The notes: a model not told the origin generated them from the sequence alone. A DNA stretch of 64,000 nt from Vibrio scophthalmi LMG 19158 (GCF_000222585.1 NZ_AFWE01000185.1:1-64000); one strand, 5' to 3'; shown: positions 8,653-18,020, numbered from the stretch's first letter. Program-made: numbers and translations.

Positions 8653-9861
8653 TTATAGCAGAATAAAGATACCCGCTAAGCACGCACTCATTAGGTTCGC
8701 TAGAGTGCCTGCAGCCACAGCTTTAAGGCCTAGATTTGCCACTTCAGAGCGACGGTCTGGAGCAATAACACCAATCGAGCCAAGCTGGATTGCAATCGAA
8801 CCAATATTGGCAAAGCCACATAGCGCAAAGGTGATGATCACCTGTGAGTGCTCAGAAAGCAATTGCTTGTGTTCTACAAAATCAATGAACGCAACAAACT
8901 CATTCATAATGATCTTTTGACCAATGTAAGAACCAGCCATCAGAACTTCATGCTTTGGAACACCAATTACCCAAGCAAGAGGAGCAAACAAGTAGCCAAA
9001 AATACCTTGTAGAGTAATACCTGAAAAGCCAACCAGCTCGCCCATATTCTCTAGACCGGTATTCACCATCGCAATCACTGAAACAAAGGCAATAAGCATG
9101 GTACCCACCGCAACCGCGACTTTCATACCATTCATCGCACCACTCGCCAATGCATCAATGACGTTACTGTCTTGCGCTTTGTCCATCTCAATCTGAGTTT
9201 GGTCCACAGGAACATCACGCTCAGGCACGATGATCTTTGCCATCATTAAGCTACCTGGAGCGGCCATAAAACTTGCTGCAATCAGATATTTAAGATCGAC
9301 ACCTAGGCCAGCATATCCACCTAAAACACTACCCGCAACTGAAGCCATACCCGCTGACATCACAACAAAAAGTTCCGAGCGTGTCATACGAGACAAGAAT
9401 GGACGAACTAAAAGAGGAGACTCACCTTGAGAAAGGAAGATGTTGCCCGTTGCAACTAACGATTCTGCTTTACTTGTACCCAAGAATTTTTGGATACCGC
9501 CACCAATAAACTCAATGACCTTTTGCATGATGCCTAAGTAGTAGAGAGCTGAAATAAGCGCGCTAAAGAAGATAATAATAGGAAGGACACGCACAGCAAA
9601 AATGAAACCCGACGTCGCTAAATCACCAAATAGGAATTTGATGCCTTCATCTGCGAAGGAGAGCAACCCGGCCACACCACTGCTCATACTGGTTAACGCG
9701 GCTTGACCCAGCGGGAAATAGAGAACCAAAGCGGCAAAACCCACTTGCAACAACAGAGCTCGAGAGACTGTTTTCCAGTTAATTGATTTGCGACTTTCTG
9801 ACAATAGAACCGCACACCCGATCAGAGCGAGAACGCCGATTAAACCAAATAATACATTCAC
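8653..9861 (-). CDS. nupC: NupC-type concentrative nucleoside transporter
   Basis: A 402-residue CNT-family permease that imports nucleosides with H+ or Na+. It shows the usual order: three N-terminal helices, the Gly-rich GQSEAPL-like element (here SQGESPLLVRPFL), GYAGLGVDLKYLIAASFMAAP, and the C-terminal CGFANIGSIAIQLGSIG. Length equals other NupC proteins. A terminator follows it and its promoter faces the region shared with the chemoreceptor gene, where a PurR-like operator lies at 10014-10029. Confidence 0.92.
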   Translation of the reverse strand: MNVLFGLIGVLALIGCAVLLSESRKSINWKTVSRALLLQVGFAALVLYFPLGQAALTSMSSGVAGLLSFADEGIKFLFGDLATSGFIFAVRVLPIIIFFSALISALYYLGIMQKVIEFIGGGIQKFLGTSKAESLVATGNIFLSQGESPLLVRPFLSRMTRSELFVVMSAGMASVAGSVLGGYAGLGVDLKYLIAASFMAAPGSLMMAKIIVPERDVPVDQTQIEMDKAQDSNVIDALASGAMNGMKVAVAVGTMLIAFVSVIAMVNTGLENMGELVGFSGITLQGIFGYLFAPLAWVIGVPKHEVLMAGSYIGQKIIMNEFVAFIDFVEHKQLLSEHSQVIITFALCGFANIGSIAIQLGSIGVIAPDRRSEVANLGLKAVAAGTLANLMSACLAGIFILL

Positions 9862-10013
9862 TTTAGATTACCTTTACAAGCATTGAGTTGGTAGCTGGTC
9901 CGGTCCGTGGGGTCATTCACCATTCCCTGTGACGGCTTGTAATTGGTAGAGCTGATGCTCTTAACCGGGCGGAAAGTATAAACATCAGTGTGAGATATTC
10001 ATCACATATTTTT

Positions 10014-10029
10014 GCGCAAACGTTCAAGC
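10014..10029. promoter_or_regulatory. PurR/LacI-family-like operator upstream of nupC
   Basis: GCGCAAACGTTCAAGC matches the PurR consensus (ACGCAAACGTTTGCGT, recalled) at about 11 of 16 positions, including the CGCAAACGTT core. It lies about 155 bases upstream of the nupC start. Control of nucleoside uptake by PurR or CytR would be sensible. The nearby TGTGA-N8-TCACA repeat has spacing unsuited to a classic CRP site. Confidence 0.35.
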
Positions 10030-10251
10030 GAACAAATATTAACCACGCAATCGTTTCGTCATTTTGAATGGGAAGCGAATGCAAAACAAAATAGTGAGAT
10101 GCAAATCCCAATCACCACTCAAAGGGCAATTATTTGCATATTGAAATTAGCTAAATATGACTTCTTTACCTAAGGTTAATGCAGTTAACGTTCTCCTTGC
10201 GTTCACTACAACGTCAACGGTAAATCATTACAAATATCCACAAGCCTTCAT

Positions 10252-10277
10252 CCCCGCTCAATGCGGGGTTCTTTTTA
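10252..10277 (+). terminator. Orphan forward terminator
   Basis: CCCCGC-TCAAT-GCGGGG followed by TTCTTTTTAT is a strong intrinsic terminator on the forward strand. No coding region ends in front of it and the chemoreceptor starts 175 bases later, so it may end a small RNA from around 10130-10250. Confidence 0.65.
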
Positions 10278-10451
10278 TCGCCTGCAATACTGATAAATCG
10301 TTCTTTCGATGGAATTTTTAACTAAAACTCTTGATTGAGTTGAAGCCGATTCCATCTTGCTAATGTACCAATGTAACCCCATAGTAATCGCTATGAAACT
10401 TAACGTATAACGATTAGCAATATGTTAACACTCAGTTACAAGGCTGCCGTT

Positions 10452-12083
10452 ATGAAAAACCTCTCAATCTCTTTCAAAGTGAGTATTCCCCTGATTGCCG
10501 TGCTCTCTACCCTACTCTTCTCCACCATGTTCTCGATGTTTCAAGCAAACACGCAAAAAGAGTTAAACCGTCAACTCAATGCGAGTGTATTGCCTGCCTT
10601 CACCAATTTGGAAGATGCCTATCGCGATCTTTACCAAGTCATGGTTGCCGCGATGAATATCTATCGCGTCAGTGATCCTGAGCAAATTGCCTATCATACT
10701 GAAGAATATTTCGACAATGCCAAAAAAGCCATTCCACGCATGCAATCGGCATTACCACTCTATCAACAAGGGCTATTGAGCGCCGAAACACGCATTAACT
10801 ACGATACGATGATATCGACTACGGATATCTGGTTAGACTCGTTCAAGCCGATGTTTGATAATCCTGCTCAAGCGGAAGGCTATTTCAATCAAAATGAGCA
10901 GTTAATTGAAAAACAATTCAAAGTCATTCGCGAAAATCTAGGTTTGATCAAAGACGATATCGAATTACAAAAAGAAGTTTTAATTGAAGAAGTAAATGCT
11001 TCGATTTCTCGCTCAAATGTCGCCGTTCAATTTAGTGCAGCGTTCGCGGTATTGGTTGCCATTCTCGCATTCTGGATGAACAGTCGTTTTGTGGTTAATC
11101 CAATCAAATCACTACAACTCGCAATGAATGATATTAGCCAAGGTGAAGCGGATCTATCACAACGTATTGACATTGATACCAAGGACGAGCTTGGTGCACT
11201 GGCGAAATCGTTTAATACTTTTGTTTCTCGTATTCACACTACCGTCGAGCAAGTGGTCATTTCATCAAATGCTGTTCGATCTGAAATGGAAAATATCAAG
11301 TCAATAACCCATAGCATGGCGAACTTTAGTAGTAGTCAACAACAAGAAAGTGAAATGGTCGCAACAGCCGTTTCGCAAATGCTGGCCACCACAGAGACGG
11401 TCAGCGAGCATGCTATTGTCGCAGCAGATTCCAGCCGTGAAGCGAATAAAGAAGCTGAAACCACGAATAACACAATTACCTCTACCGTGAGTTCTATTGA
11501 GTCGCTTTCCGCCGATGTCAGCAATGCCAGCAGCGTAATCAATACGCTCGATAGCGACGTAGGTAATATTGTCACCATTTTAGACGTGATTCGTGATATT
11601 GCAGAACAAACCAATCTTCTTGCGCTCAATGCCGCTATTGAAGCTGCCCGTGCGGGTGAGCAAGGCCGAGGCTTCGCCGTTGTCGCTGATGAAGTACGAT
11701 CTCTCGCCAGCCGCACCCAGCAAAGCACTGGTGAAATACAAGCGATGATCGAACGCCTAAAAGACGGTGCAAAGCGCGCAGTCACCGTAATGGATTCTAG
11801 CCAGCAAAGCAGTAATGAAACCATTTCTACCGCACAATCTGCCGCCCTCTCCCTTAACACCATTCGCAGTGCAATTGAGAGTATCAACGATATGAACGAT
11901 CAAATCGCCATTGCAGCGACCGAGCAAGCCAGCGTCGCGAACGAAGTAAATGGTAATATCCATCGTATCGCTGGCAGTAGCCAACAAATGGTTGAAATGG
12001 TGAATAGTGCTGACAATGCCTGTGGGAGTCTTGAACAGCAATGTCACCACTTAGATCACTTGGTGGCCGAATTTAAAGTGTAA
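10452..12083 (+). CDS. Methyl-accepting chemotaxis protein
   Basis: A 543-residue transmembrane chemoreceptor. TM1 is at about residues 11-30, a periplasmic four-helix-bundle-like region spans about 31-188, TM2 is near 189-209, and HAMP is near 210-265. The cytoplasmic signalling coiled coil carries the conserved hairpin tip [19 protein letters not shown] and the [15 protein letters not shown] segment. It should signal to CheA/CheW; the ligand is unknown. The ATG at 10452, with AAGG in front, is preferred over the ATG at 10422 because it starts directly with the basic TM1 leader MKNLSISFK. It is monocistronic, ending in a terminator. Confidence 0.93.
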   Translation: MKNLSISFKVSIPLIAVLSTLLFSTMFSMFQANTQKELNRQLNASVLPAFTNLEDAYRDLYQVMVAAMNIYRVSDPEQIAYHTEEYFDNAKKAIPRMQSALPLYQQGLLSAETRINYDTMISTTDIWLDSFKPMFDNPAQAEGYFNQNEQLIEKQFKVIRENLGLIKDDIELQKEVLIEEVNASISRSNVAVQFSAAFAVLVAILAFWMNSRFVVNPIKSLQLAMNDISQGEADLSQRIDIDTKDELGALAKSFNTFVSRIHTTVEQVVISSNAVRSEMENIKSITHSMANFSSSQQQESEMVATAVSQMLATTETVSEHAIVAADSSREANKEAETTNNTITSTVSSIESLSADVSNASSVINTLDSDVGNIVTILDVIRDIAEQTNLLALNAAIEAARAGEQGRGFAVVADEVRSLASRTQQSTGEIQAMIERLKDGAKRAVTVMDSSQQSSNETISTAQSAALSLNTIRSAIESINDMNDQIAIAATEQASVANEVNGNIHRIAGSSQQMVEMVNSADNACGSLEQQCHHLDHLVAEFKV

Positions 12084-12121
12084 ATACATCTCTACTTTGA
12101 AATAGCAACCTCCACATATTG

Positions 12122-12145
12122 CTCGGCTATCACGCCGAGTTTTTT
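12122..12145 (+). terminator. Terminator after the chemoreceptor gene
   Basis: CTCGGC-TATCAC-GCCGAG followed by six T residues. Confidence 0.85.
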
Positions 12146-12284
12146 CTGTGTACTGCGCTTTGCCATTAAGACTTGCTGCTTGCGTATCAACCAACAAGCC
12201 TGCATGGTGTTAGTATAAGTGACCTAACTAAATCTAAATACGAGCCAATATAGAAAAACCATTTCAAATGGGAAGGAGCGACTA

Positions 12285-12650
12285 ATGTTAAAGCCAATGA
12301 AACTTGCCGGTTTAACCGAAGAAACAGTCGGCGCAAACCAAAAGCGCTATGGTTTTTTAATTCAAGAAGACGCAACGGTAGAGTTAGAATACAAAACTAT
12401 TCGTGATCTACTCGTACTCACCAATAAACGGATAATCACTATCGACGTGCAAGGATTACGCGGTAAGAAAGCGAAATTCTTTGTGCTGCCTTACAGCAAA
12501 ATCAGCGCATTTTCCGTTGAAACCGCAGGGACATTCGATTTGGATTCCGAGTTTAAAATTTGGGCCTCAGGTATCGGCGAGATGGAGTTTTTGTTTGGTA
12601 AAGGCACGGACGTGCGCAAAATTGCTCAGCTTTTAAGCTCAGGAGTCTAA
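12285..12650 (+). CDS. Bacterial PH-domain protein
   Basis: A 121-residue soluble protein matching the bacterial pleckstrin-homology-like (bPH_1) fold. It shows an initial helix, then repeated beta strands with LLVLTNKRIITID (residues about 43-55) and FFVLPYSKISAFSVETAG, and a final helix containing VRKIAQLL. The TNKRII motif is characteristic of the family. A very good GGAAGGAG ribosome site precedes the ATG. The function of these proteins is not established; oligomerisation or stress roles have been proposed. It is transcribed alone. Confidence 0.75.
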   Translation: MLKPMKLAGLTEETVGANQKRYGFLIQEDATVELEYKTIRDLLVLTNKRIITIDVQGLRGKKAKFFVLPYSKISAFSVETAGTFDLDSEFKIWASGIGEMEFLFGKGTDVRKIAQLLSSGV

Positions 12651-12784
12651 ATCAACACCGTAATTTCTGCACAAAAAACCATCGCTCACGTCCAAATATT
12701 GAGCATTCGTAGATAGACGCAAATGCCACCGACTGATATTTTAAATGGTGTACAATGTTTAACCTCTATTGAATTGGTGGAACT

Positions 12785-13006
12785 ATGCGGATCGCAAATG
12801 CTATTTATCAACCACATATTCAACAAGATTTAAAAAATGCCACCGCTTATATCAATGACTCCCTTGATACCAACGGTAGCAAGTTAAGTGCTTCACTGAG
12901 CCCACAAAATCAAATTCAAATTCGCAATACAGAAGGTATCGTTGTCAAAACACTTCAAGGTGAAAAAGTTGCGATGAAAATGAACAATATTGATGAGTAT
13001 GTATAA
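12785..13006 (+). CDS. Small hypothetical protein (73 aa)
   Basis: This is a short soluble ORF with a strong GGTGGA ribosome site and an intrinsic terminator right after its stop, so it is very probably a real gene. The N-terminal third is helical and polar and the C-terminal half is beta-like (IQIRNTEGIVVKTLQGEKV). It vaguely recalls small FlaG-like proteins but I cannot assign it. No neighbour suggests a role. Confidence 0.7.
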   Translation: MRIANAIYQPHIQQDLKNATAYINDSLDTNGSKLSASLSPQNQIQIRNTEGIVVKTLQGEKVAMKMNNIDEYV

Positions 13007-13012
13007 TGATAG

Positions 13013-13037
13013 AGCCGAATAATCCACGGCTTTTTTA
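13013..13037 (+). terminator. Terminator after the 73-aa gene
   Basis: AGCCG and CGGCT flank a 9-base loop and are followed by a T-run. Confidence 0.75.
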
Positions 13038-13214
13038 CTTTCCGCAAACCCAGTGGTCAATCGATGTTTGTACTCATACTGACATTCACCCCAACAAAGC
13101 AGCTATCAATAAAAATAAATTAGCTACTCATTAGAATCATTTATTTGAAGTTAATCACAAAATAAGTAGAATACCTGCCTGTTAGACAACGACTTGCACA
13201 AGAGGCAGAGGAAT

Positions 13215-13376
13215 ATGAATTCTACATCACTATCTATAGACGCTTGCAGCAAGACTGCAGAAGAGAGCACAGCAAGCCAGCCGACCTCGGTTCTAAGTGA
13301 AATCATCACTCTCTCAATTATGTTCTTGGCGACAGCCACAGTCAGTTTGTTACTTACCCTAACTTGGGTACTGTAG
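13215..13376 (+). CDS. Small single-span membrane protein (53 aa)
   Basis: The ATG at 13215 has an AGAGGCAGAGGA ribosome site. The product has a polar, Ser/Thr-rich N-terminal 30 residues and one hydrophobic helix of about 20 residues at the C-terminus (IITLSIMFLATATVSLLLTL). The longer frame would start at a TTG at 13194 and is less likely. A stem-loop (GCCATGCT and AGCATGGC, 13402-13434) follows at a short distance and could be a weak terminator. I do not recognise the family. Confidence 0.5.
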   Translation: MNSTSLSIDACSKTAEESTASQPTSVLSEIITLSIMFLATATVSLLLTLTWVL

Positions 13377-13780
13377 TCATCTGATTTTCACGGATTGAAA
13401 GGCCATGCTCTCATCTCAATTCTGGCAGCATGGCTCATTTTATGCCGCACGATTAATTGCTTTTACATTCATTAAATCAATCCAAAAAGAACTCTCCGCT
13501 TTCTACCACGTTAAGTTACCTTTCCGAACGTCTGCAAATAACGTTATATTGGTCGCTGTCATGAAAAGACGCGTTTAATATTCCTAGCCATCTTAGGTAT
13601 AAATCGAGCCTGAGCCTACCTCTTAACGATTCAGGTTATAATAAAAAGGTTTACCCGCTTAACAGTTGGAAACCAACATATTTGCGCTACACAGCAGAAT
13701 AGCTCACCCTTGATCAATAAGTTCGTCATACGTACAACGACCTTGATAACTAACAAATAAAAAGAAAACGAAGAATCAAC
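13377..13780. other. Intergenic region upstream of the acyl-CoA ligase
   Basis: About 400 bases. The only structure I see is the inverted repeat GCCATGCT/AGCATGGC (13402-13434). The rest presumably holds the ligase promoter, and a TATAAT-like stretch lies near 13636. Confidence 0.4.
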
Positions 13781-15382
13781 ATGAACCAATACGTAAATGA
13801 TCCATCCAACTATCAACTACTGATCAAAAACCTACTCTTCTCCCCTGTGGCTTTTGATCCTGAGTGTGAAATTGTTTATGCCAACCATCGCCGTCACAAC
13901 TACAAAACTTTTCACGATCGAGTAAAACAGTTTGCCAATGCACTAACCAGAATGGGCGTGAAAAAAGGCGATACTGTTGCCGTCATGGATTACGATTCAC
14001 ACCGATATTTAGAGTGCTACTTTGCTATCCCGATGATTGGCGCAAAGCTGCATATGATCAACGTTCGTCTTTCTCCTGAACAGATCCTGTTCACCATTGA
14101 CCATGCCGAAGATGACATACTGCTAATCCACGAAGAGTTTTTGCCTATACTGGATCAGATTAAAGGCCGCATCGATACCATCACACAATACGTTGTCTTG
14201 CGAGATGACGAAGAGTGTGAATATGAACAACTGCTCGAACAGGAAGATGCACACTTCGACTTCCCCGATTTTGATGAAAATACCGTTGCCACCACGTTTT
14301 ACACCACTGGCACAACTGGCATGCCGAAAGGGGTATTCTTTACGCATCGTCAACTGGTTCTGCACACACTTGGCATACTCAGCACCATTGGCACAAATGC
14401 CGTTCAGGGAAGATTGCATCAAGGTGACGTCTACATGCCTATCACACCAATGTTCCACGTCCATGCGTGGGGACTTCCTTACATGGCGACCATGCTTGGT
14501 GTGAAACAAGTCTACCCAGGCAAATACGTCCCAGACGCTTTACTCGGCCTGATAGAACAAGAACAAGTGACCTTTTCACACTGTGTTCCAACTATTTTGC
14601 ATTTGCTATTGAGCTCACCGAAATCTCAATCTGTCGACTTTTCTCGCTGGAAAGTCGTTATAGGCGGAGCTGCACTGCCCAAAGCGTTATGTAAATCGGC
14701 GCTGGAGCGCGATATAGATGTATTTGCAGGCTATGGAATGAGTGAAACCGGTCCAATTCTATCTATTGTGCAACTGACCTCAGAACACTTAAAACTGGAT
14801 ATCGACCAGCAAGCTGAATATCGAACCAAGACAGGTAAAAAAGTGGCGATGGTTGAAGTCGAGATTGTTGACGAAGATATGAAAAAAATCGACCACGATG
14901 GCGAAGCAAGTGGTGAAATAGTCGTTCGAGCGCCGTGGTTAACGCCAAATTACTATAAAGATAACAAGAACTCAAAAGCCCTGTGGCGCGGTGGTTACTT
15001 GCATACCGGTGATGTTGCCACCATCGATGGTGAAGGCTTTATCAAGATCACTGATCGAGTTAAAGATATGATTAAAATCTCCGGTGAATGGGTTAGCTCA
15101 CTAGAACTAGAAGATATTATCCATCAGCATCGTGCGGTTTCTGAAGTCGCCGTTATTGGCATGCCGCATAACAAATGGGGAGAAGTGCCGTTAGCGCTGA
15201 TCACGATTAAGGAAGGATCTCAAGCCACCGAAAAAGAACTACTTAGCTTTGCCAAAGACTTCATCAACAAAGGTATCCTAGCGAGAGAAGCACTGCTACT
15301 CAAAGTGAAGTTTGTCGACACAATTGCCAAAACCAGTGTGGGTAAAGTTGATAAGAAGGAACTGCGCAGGTTGCATTTGTAG
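13781..15382 (+). CDS. Fatty acyl-CoA ligase (AMP-binding family)
   Basis: This 533-residue adenylate-forming enzyme activates a fatty or carboxylic acid with ATP and CoA. The motifs in order are the P-loop YTTGTTGMPKG (about residue 173-183), MFHVHAWG, AGYGMSETGP, YLHTGDVATID, and the hinge ITDRVKDMIKISGEWVSS, ending with KTSVGKVDKKELR that holds the catalytic A10 lysine. The overall pattern is closest to medium/long-chain fatty acyl-CoA ligases of the AlkK type. No signal peptide is seen. It is a single gene with no pathway partners nearby, so the chain-length preference is unknown. Confidence 0.88.
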   Translation: MNQYVNDPSNYQLLIKNLLFSPVAFDPECEIVYANHRRHNYKTFHDRVKQFANALTRMGVKKGDTVAVMDYDSHRYLECYFAIPMIGAKLHMINVRLSPEQILFTIDHAEDDILLIHEEFLPILDQIKGRIDTITQYVVLRDDEECEYEQLLEQEDAHFDFPDFDENTVATTFYTTGTTGMPKGVFFTHRQLVLHTLGILSTIGTNAVQGRLHQGDVYMPITPMFHVHAWGLPYMATMLGVKQVYPGKYVPDALLGLIEQEQVTFSHCVPTILHLLLSSPKSQSVDFSRWKVVIGGAALPKALCKSALERDIDVFAGYGMSETGPILSIVQLTSEHLKLDIDQQAEYRTKTGKKVAMVEVEIVDEDMKKIDHDGEASGEIVVRAPWLTPNYYKDNKNSKALWRGGYLHTGDVATIDGEGFIKITDRVKDMIKISGEWVSSLELEDIIHQHRAVSEVAVIGMPHNKWGEVPLALITIKEGSQATEKELLSFAKDFINKGILAREALLLKVKFVDTIAKTSVGKVDKKELRRLHL

Positions 15383-15970
15383 CTAACCTTTTGCATCTAG
15401 GTCAGCGAGACTCATTATATCTCGCTGATCAAAATCGCAACCAGTCTCTATTGTTATCGCCATTTATAAAGTAAATAGGTTCCAAGCATTGCTTAGCACC
15501 TATTTAGGCTAGTTGGTCGCTACAAACGACGATCATGAGTGTCCTAATTAGAATGGTAGTCAACTTGATTAGAAGTTTGGTTCACACAAAGAAAAATTGA
15601 ATGAACTACAAGTGACTCACTGCTTTATCGCTTTCCAATTTTACCTTTTTCAGTTAGTGATCATTGAGCTCACGCTCCTTGAGTTCCCAAGGGCCATTTC
15701 AACATCAGACCACCGAGTAAGAGAGTTAAGCGCTCAAAGCTCACTGCCTAACGGCTCATGCACTCCCGTTATCGACCAAAAATCAATCAGCACATCAGTC
15801 TCTGTGTGAGATATTTCGGCGCAGACAAAACAATAACAAAAAATTATTATTCTCATAAATTATGATAATTTTTCACACAACATCTATCAACCTATACTTC
15901 TCCACATCGAAACGCATTGCAGATGCAGTTCACTTAAATAATCAACACTAGAATTAAGTTGGAGCAAGTT
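15383..15970. other. 588-base intergenic region with two hairpins
   Basis: No coding gene is supported. A 9-bp perfect inverted repeat (15402-15428, TCAGCGAGA with its complement) follows the ligase stop but lacks a T-run. A second, longer palindrome lies at 15472-15506. The last 150 bases are AT-rich and should hold the VOC-gene promoter. Confidence 0.5.
15472..15506. repeat. 35-base near-perfect palindrome
   Basis: TAAATAGGT...ACCTATTTA outer arms (9 bp) enclose inner AAGC...GCTT arms around an ATT loop, with one 3-base mismatch (tcc/agc). No T-run follows, so it is not an obvious terminator. It could be an operator or a structured RNA element. Confidence 0.5.
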
Positions 15971-16456
15971 ATGAAGATGAATCACATTGGTATCATGGTG
16001 GGTGATATGGACAAAGCGGTTGAGTTCTACACCAAAGCGCTGGGTCTTAAGATTGTCATGAACAACACTAAGGTTGAAGAAGAGCGTGAAACCGCCATTG
16101 GGCGCATGTGCATTGCTGTGTTCGGCGAAGGTTTTAAAGGCTTTAATATTGCCCACCTACTCACCAATGATGGCATTGGCGTTGAACTATTCGAAATGAA
16201 AGAGCGCCAAGAACGTCACGACGTTGATTTTTCTCGCATCGGGATTTTCCATTTCTGCCTACAAACAGATGACTTTGCCGGTGTGATTTCTCGTACTGAA
16301 GAGTTTGGCGGCAAAGTGCGTATGGACATTATGCGTTACCACCCAGAAGATGATTCTAAGCCTGCGCAAATGGTCTACCTAGAAGACCCGTTTGGTAACT
16401 TATTCGAGCTTTACTCGCACACTTACGAAGAAACTTACGCATCTGACTACGAGTAA
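15971..16456 (+). CDS. VOC-superfamily (glyoxalase/dioxygenase-like) protein
   Basis: A 161-residue protein with the paired beta-alpha-beta-beta-beta units of the VOC fold. MNHIGIMVGDMDKAVEFY opens the first and IFHFCLQTDDFAGV the second, and the final LEDPFGNLFELYSH is the standard metal-ligand end. Candidate ligands are the His of MNHIG, the Glu of GVELFEM, the His of IFHFCL and the Glu of LFELY. It could be a lyase or dioxygenase; the substrate is unknown. The ATG at 15971 with GGAG seven bases before is chosen over a TTG at 15959. Confidence 0.8.
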   Translation: MKMNHIGIMVGDMDKAVEFYTKALGLKIVMNNTKVEEERETAIGRMCIAVFGEGFKGFNIAHLLTNDGIGVELFEMKERQERHDVDFSRIGIFHFCLQTDDFAGVISRTEEFGGKVRMDIMRYHPEDDSKPAQMVYLEDPFGNLFELYSHTYEETYASDYE

Positions 16457-16494
16457 ATTCATCACACTCGCTTCAAAGTAGCGCAATCAAACCT

Positions 16495-16527
16495 AAAAAG
16501 GTTAGCACTCTGTGGCTAGCCTTTTTA
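16495..16527. terminator. Bidirectional terminator
   Basis: An A-run, GGTTAGC, an 8-base loop, GCTAGCC and a T-run. It separates the VOC gene from the convergent hypothetical gene, whose stop overlaps the T-run. Confidence 0.75.
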
Positions 16528-16965
16528 CTTTATTTGGCTAAGTTTTAGATAAGAGTGCAATTCGTGGTTTTTATGCTCTACGGCCGAGTGGATATTGATA
16601 TCGGCATTACCGACCACGCTAAAACAATAGCGATTATCTCCTTTTAAAATCTCAATATCGAGGATGCCGTTTTCTAAACACCACTTCCCTTCCGTTTTGA
16701 ATCGATCAAACAATCGATATTCATCCAATGTTCCATCAGCATGAAAGACAACTTCGGTAATGTACCCTCCGGTACACGTTTTGATCCAATGACTGTCAGC
16801 CACATCAGAAATAAGTAAGTCACGCTTCCCACTTCGCCAGAGGAGAAACTCAGGCTCATTCAAACTGTCGAAACAAACATCCACCATAGCGACTAACTGC
16901 TGTGTCTTCGATTCTCTTTCAAAGAGTTGAATTAATATCCGTTCTTTTTGCACCGACATCTCCAC
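16525..16965 (-). CDS. Hypothetical protein (146 aa)
   Basis: An unrecognised soluble protein, mostly beta-like, with a GGYITEVVFHADGTLDEYRLFDRFKTEGKWCLENG segment split by turns that suggests a small beta-sandwich or lipocalin-like module (inference). A GTG at 16965 with AAGGGA upstream is the likely start; an ATG two codons later has poor spacing. It has a shared terminator on its 3' side and no informative neighbours. Confidence 0.55.
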   Translation of the reverse strand: MEMSVQKERILIQLFERESKTQQLVAMVDVCFDSLNEPEFLLWRSGKRDLLISDVADSHWIKTCTGGYITEVVFHADGTLDEYRLFDRFKTEGKWCLENGILDIEILKGDNRYCFSVVGNADINIHSAVEHKNHELHSYLKLSQIK

Positions 16966-17192
16966 GTTTCATCCCTTGCTAACCATCCATTTAAACCCTT
17001 AACTTCTCACTATTTGTGCGTATTCGCAACACGCTGGCTTGGTTAACATCACTTTACGGCGGTTCAGATTTTTTCAAAGCCGAAGCTGTCCGTCCAACTC
17101 TAGTAAATCTTCTTGTTTTTCATAGTCATAATTGATATTTCAGTGTACATTTTCTTCTATGAAATTCTGGTTTATTTTCGACAATAACTAAA

Positions 17193-17513
17193 ATGTATAA
17201 CAGCAAAGATAAAGAGACAGCGAAAAAACTGAAACGATTAGCATTGATCTATCTATTTATGCTTGTCACTCCATTTTTATTAACGGCTGTTACATCAAAG
17301 GCTGAAGGTAGAGTTCTCTTTTTGCTTGTATGGCCTTTAATTTCAATCTGGTATTTCTTTGCGTATCGTCGAATTGCTAAACACTATCAATGCACCACAA
17401 CTAAGCTCCTCGCTTTTAGCTATGGAGGTGGAGGTTCATTCTCCAGTACCATGTACAGCTTAGCGAGCTTTATACTGTTGATATCCATGTTATTAATATT
17501 TAAAGCAATTTAA
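17193..17513 (+). CDS. Hypothetical membrane protein (106 aa)
   Basis: A basic N-terminus (KDKETAKKLKR) is followed by three hydrophobic segments (about residues 15-33, 41-57 and 83-105), so an inner-membrane protein is likely. A Gly-rich YGGGGSF turn precedes the last helix. The ribosome site is weak. It is 39 bases upstream of the next gene and may be co-transcribed. I cannot name the family. Confidence 0.55.
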   Translation: MYNSKDKETAKKLKRLALIYLFMLVTPFLLTAVTSKAEGRVLFLLVWPLISIWYFFAYRRIAKHYQCTTTKLLAFSYGGGGSFSSTMYSLASFILLISMLLIFKAI

Positions 17514-17552
17514 TAAATTAAACATTATTCTCCTCGGTAAGAAGGCTAATTT

Positions 17553-18020
17553 ATGAACGACAATTTAAAATTACTGGTTTTAGGTTGGTTGTATCTGGAA
17601 GATGAAATGATCAAGTCCCAATTAGATAACATACACGCAATGGGCTTTCAGGATCTTATCTATGGGGACAACAAAAAATATGCGTGGTTTGCTTGTATTC
17701 CTGAAGTTCGAGAGCGAATTCTTGCTATCGAAATTAGTGATAAACAATTAGCTAGCGTCGATTATTTATCTGGTGAATGCTGTGATACTCACTCCATGAT
17801 AATGCCTAACTGGGACGGAACTGGTGATGAGTTCGATTTAGAGTCATTTGAGGGGATTGAAAAACTCACTAACCTCAAATGCCTTGAATTACTGCAACTT
17901 GAGAAAGTCATTGATGGCCATAAACTGCTCGAAATGCAACTGACCGAAATTAATAGCTGTGAGGGATTGAGCGACGCCATCGTGATAGAACTTGAACGTC
18001 GCGGCGTTGTGTTCTCGTAG
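17553..18020 (+). CDS. Hypothetical protein, possibly DUF6892/immunity-like
   Basis: A 155-residue soluble acidic protein with a good AAGAAGG ribosome site. It opens with LKLLVLGWLYLEDEM and has a central IMPNWDGTGDEFDLESFEGIEKLTNLKCLELL. From memory, the WDGxxDEFDxxSxxGIxxLxNL pattern resembles DUF6892-type proteins found among polymorphic-toxin immunity genes. That assignment is tentative. It lies just outside the left end of the Rhs island, so it may belong to an older toxin/immunity locus or be the ordinary chromosomal neighbour of tdh. Confidence 0.55.
   Translation: MNDNLKLLVLGWLYLEDEMIKSQLDNIHAMGFQDLIYGDNKKYAWFACIPEVRERILAIEISDKQLASVDYLSGECCDTHSMIMPNWDGTGDEFDLESFEGIEKLTNLKCLELLQLEKVIDGHKLLEMQLTEINSCEGLSDAIVIELERRGVVFS

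Larger units (their letters stand above)
9862..10451. other. Divergent intergenic region nupC / chemoreceptor
   Basis: About 590 bases with no convincing gene. It holds an inverted repeat TGTGA-N8-TCACA (9989-10006), a PurR/CytR-like palindrome (10014-10029), and an orphan terminator (10252-10277) that points forward but ends no annotated gene. Confidence 0.5.

Noticed and set aside
9989-10006. TGTGA...TCACA repeat as a CRP site upstream of nupC
   Set aside because: The half-sites are separated by eight bases, not six. I kept it only as an inverted repeat within the intergenic description.
11336-11887. 183-codon reverse ORF opposite the chemoreceptor
   Set aside because: It is composed of Ser/Ala/Arg-rich shadow sequence antisense to the conserved signalling domain and has no ribosome site.
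15597-15809. 70-codon forward ORF before the VOC gene
   Set aside because: No ribosome site, no recognisable composition, and it overlaps structured non-coding sequence.
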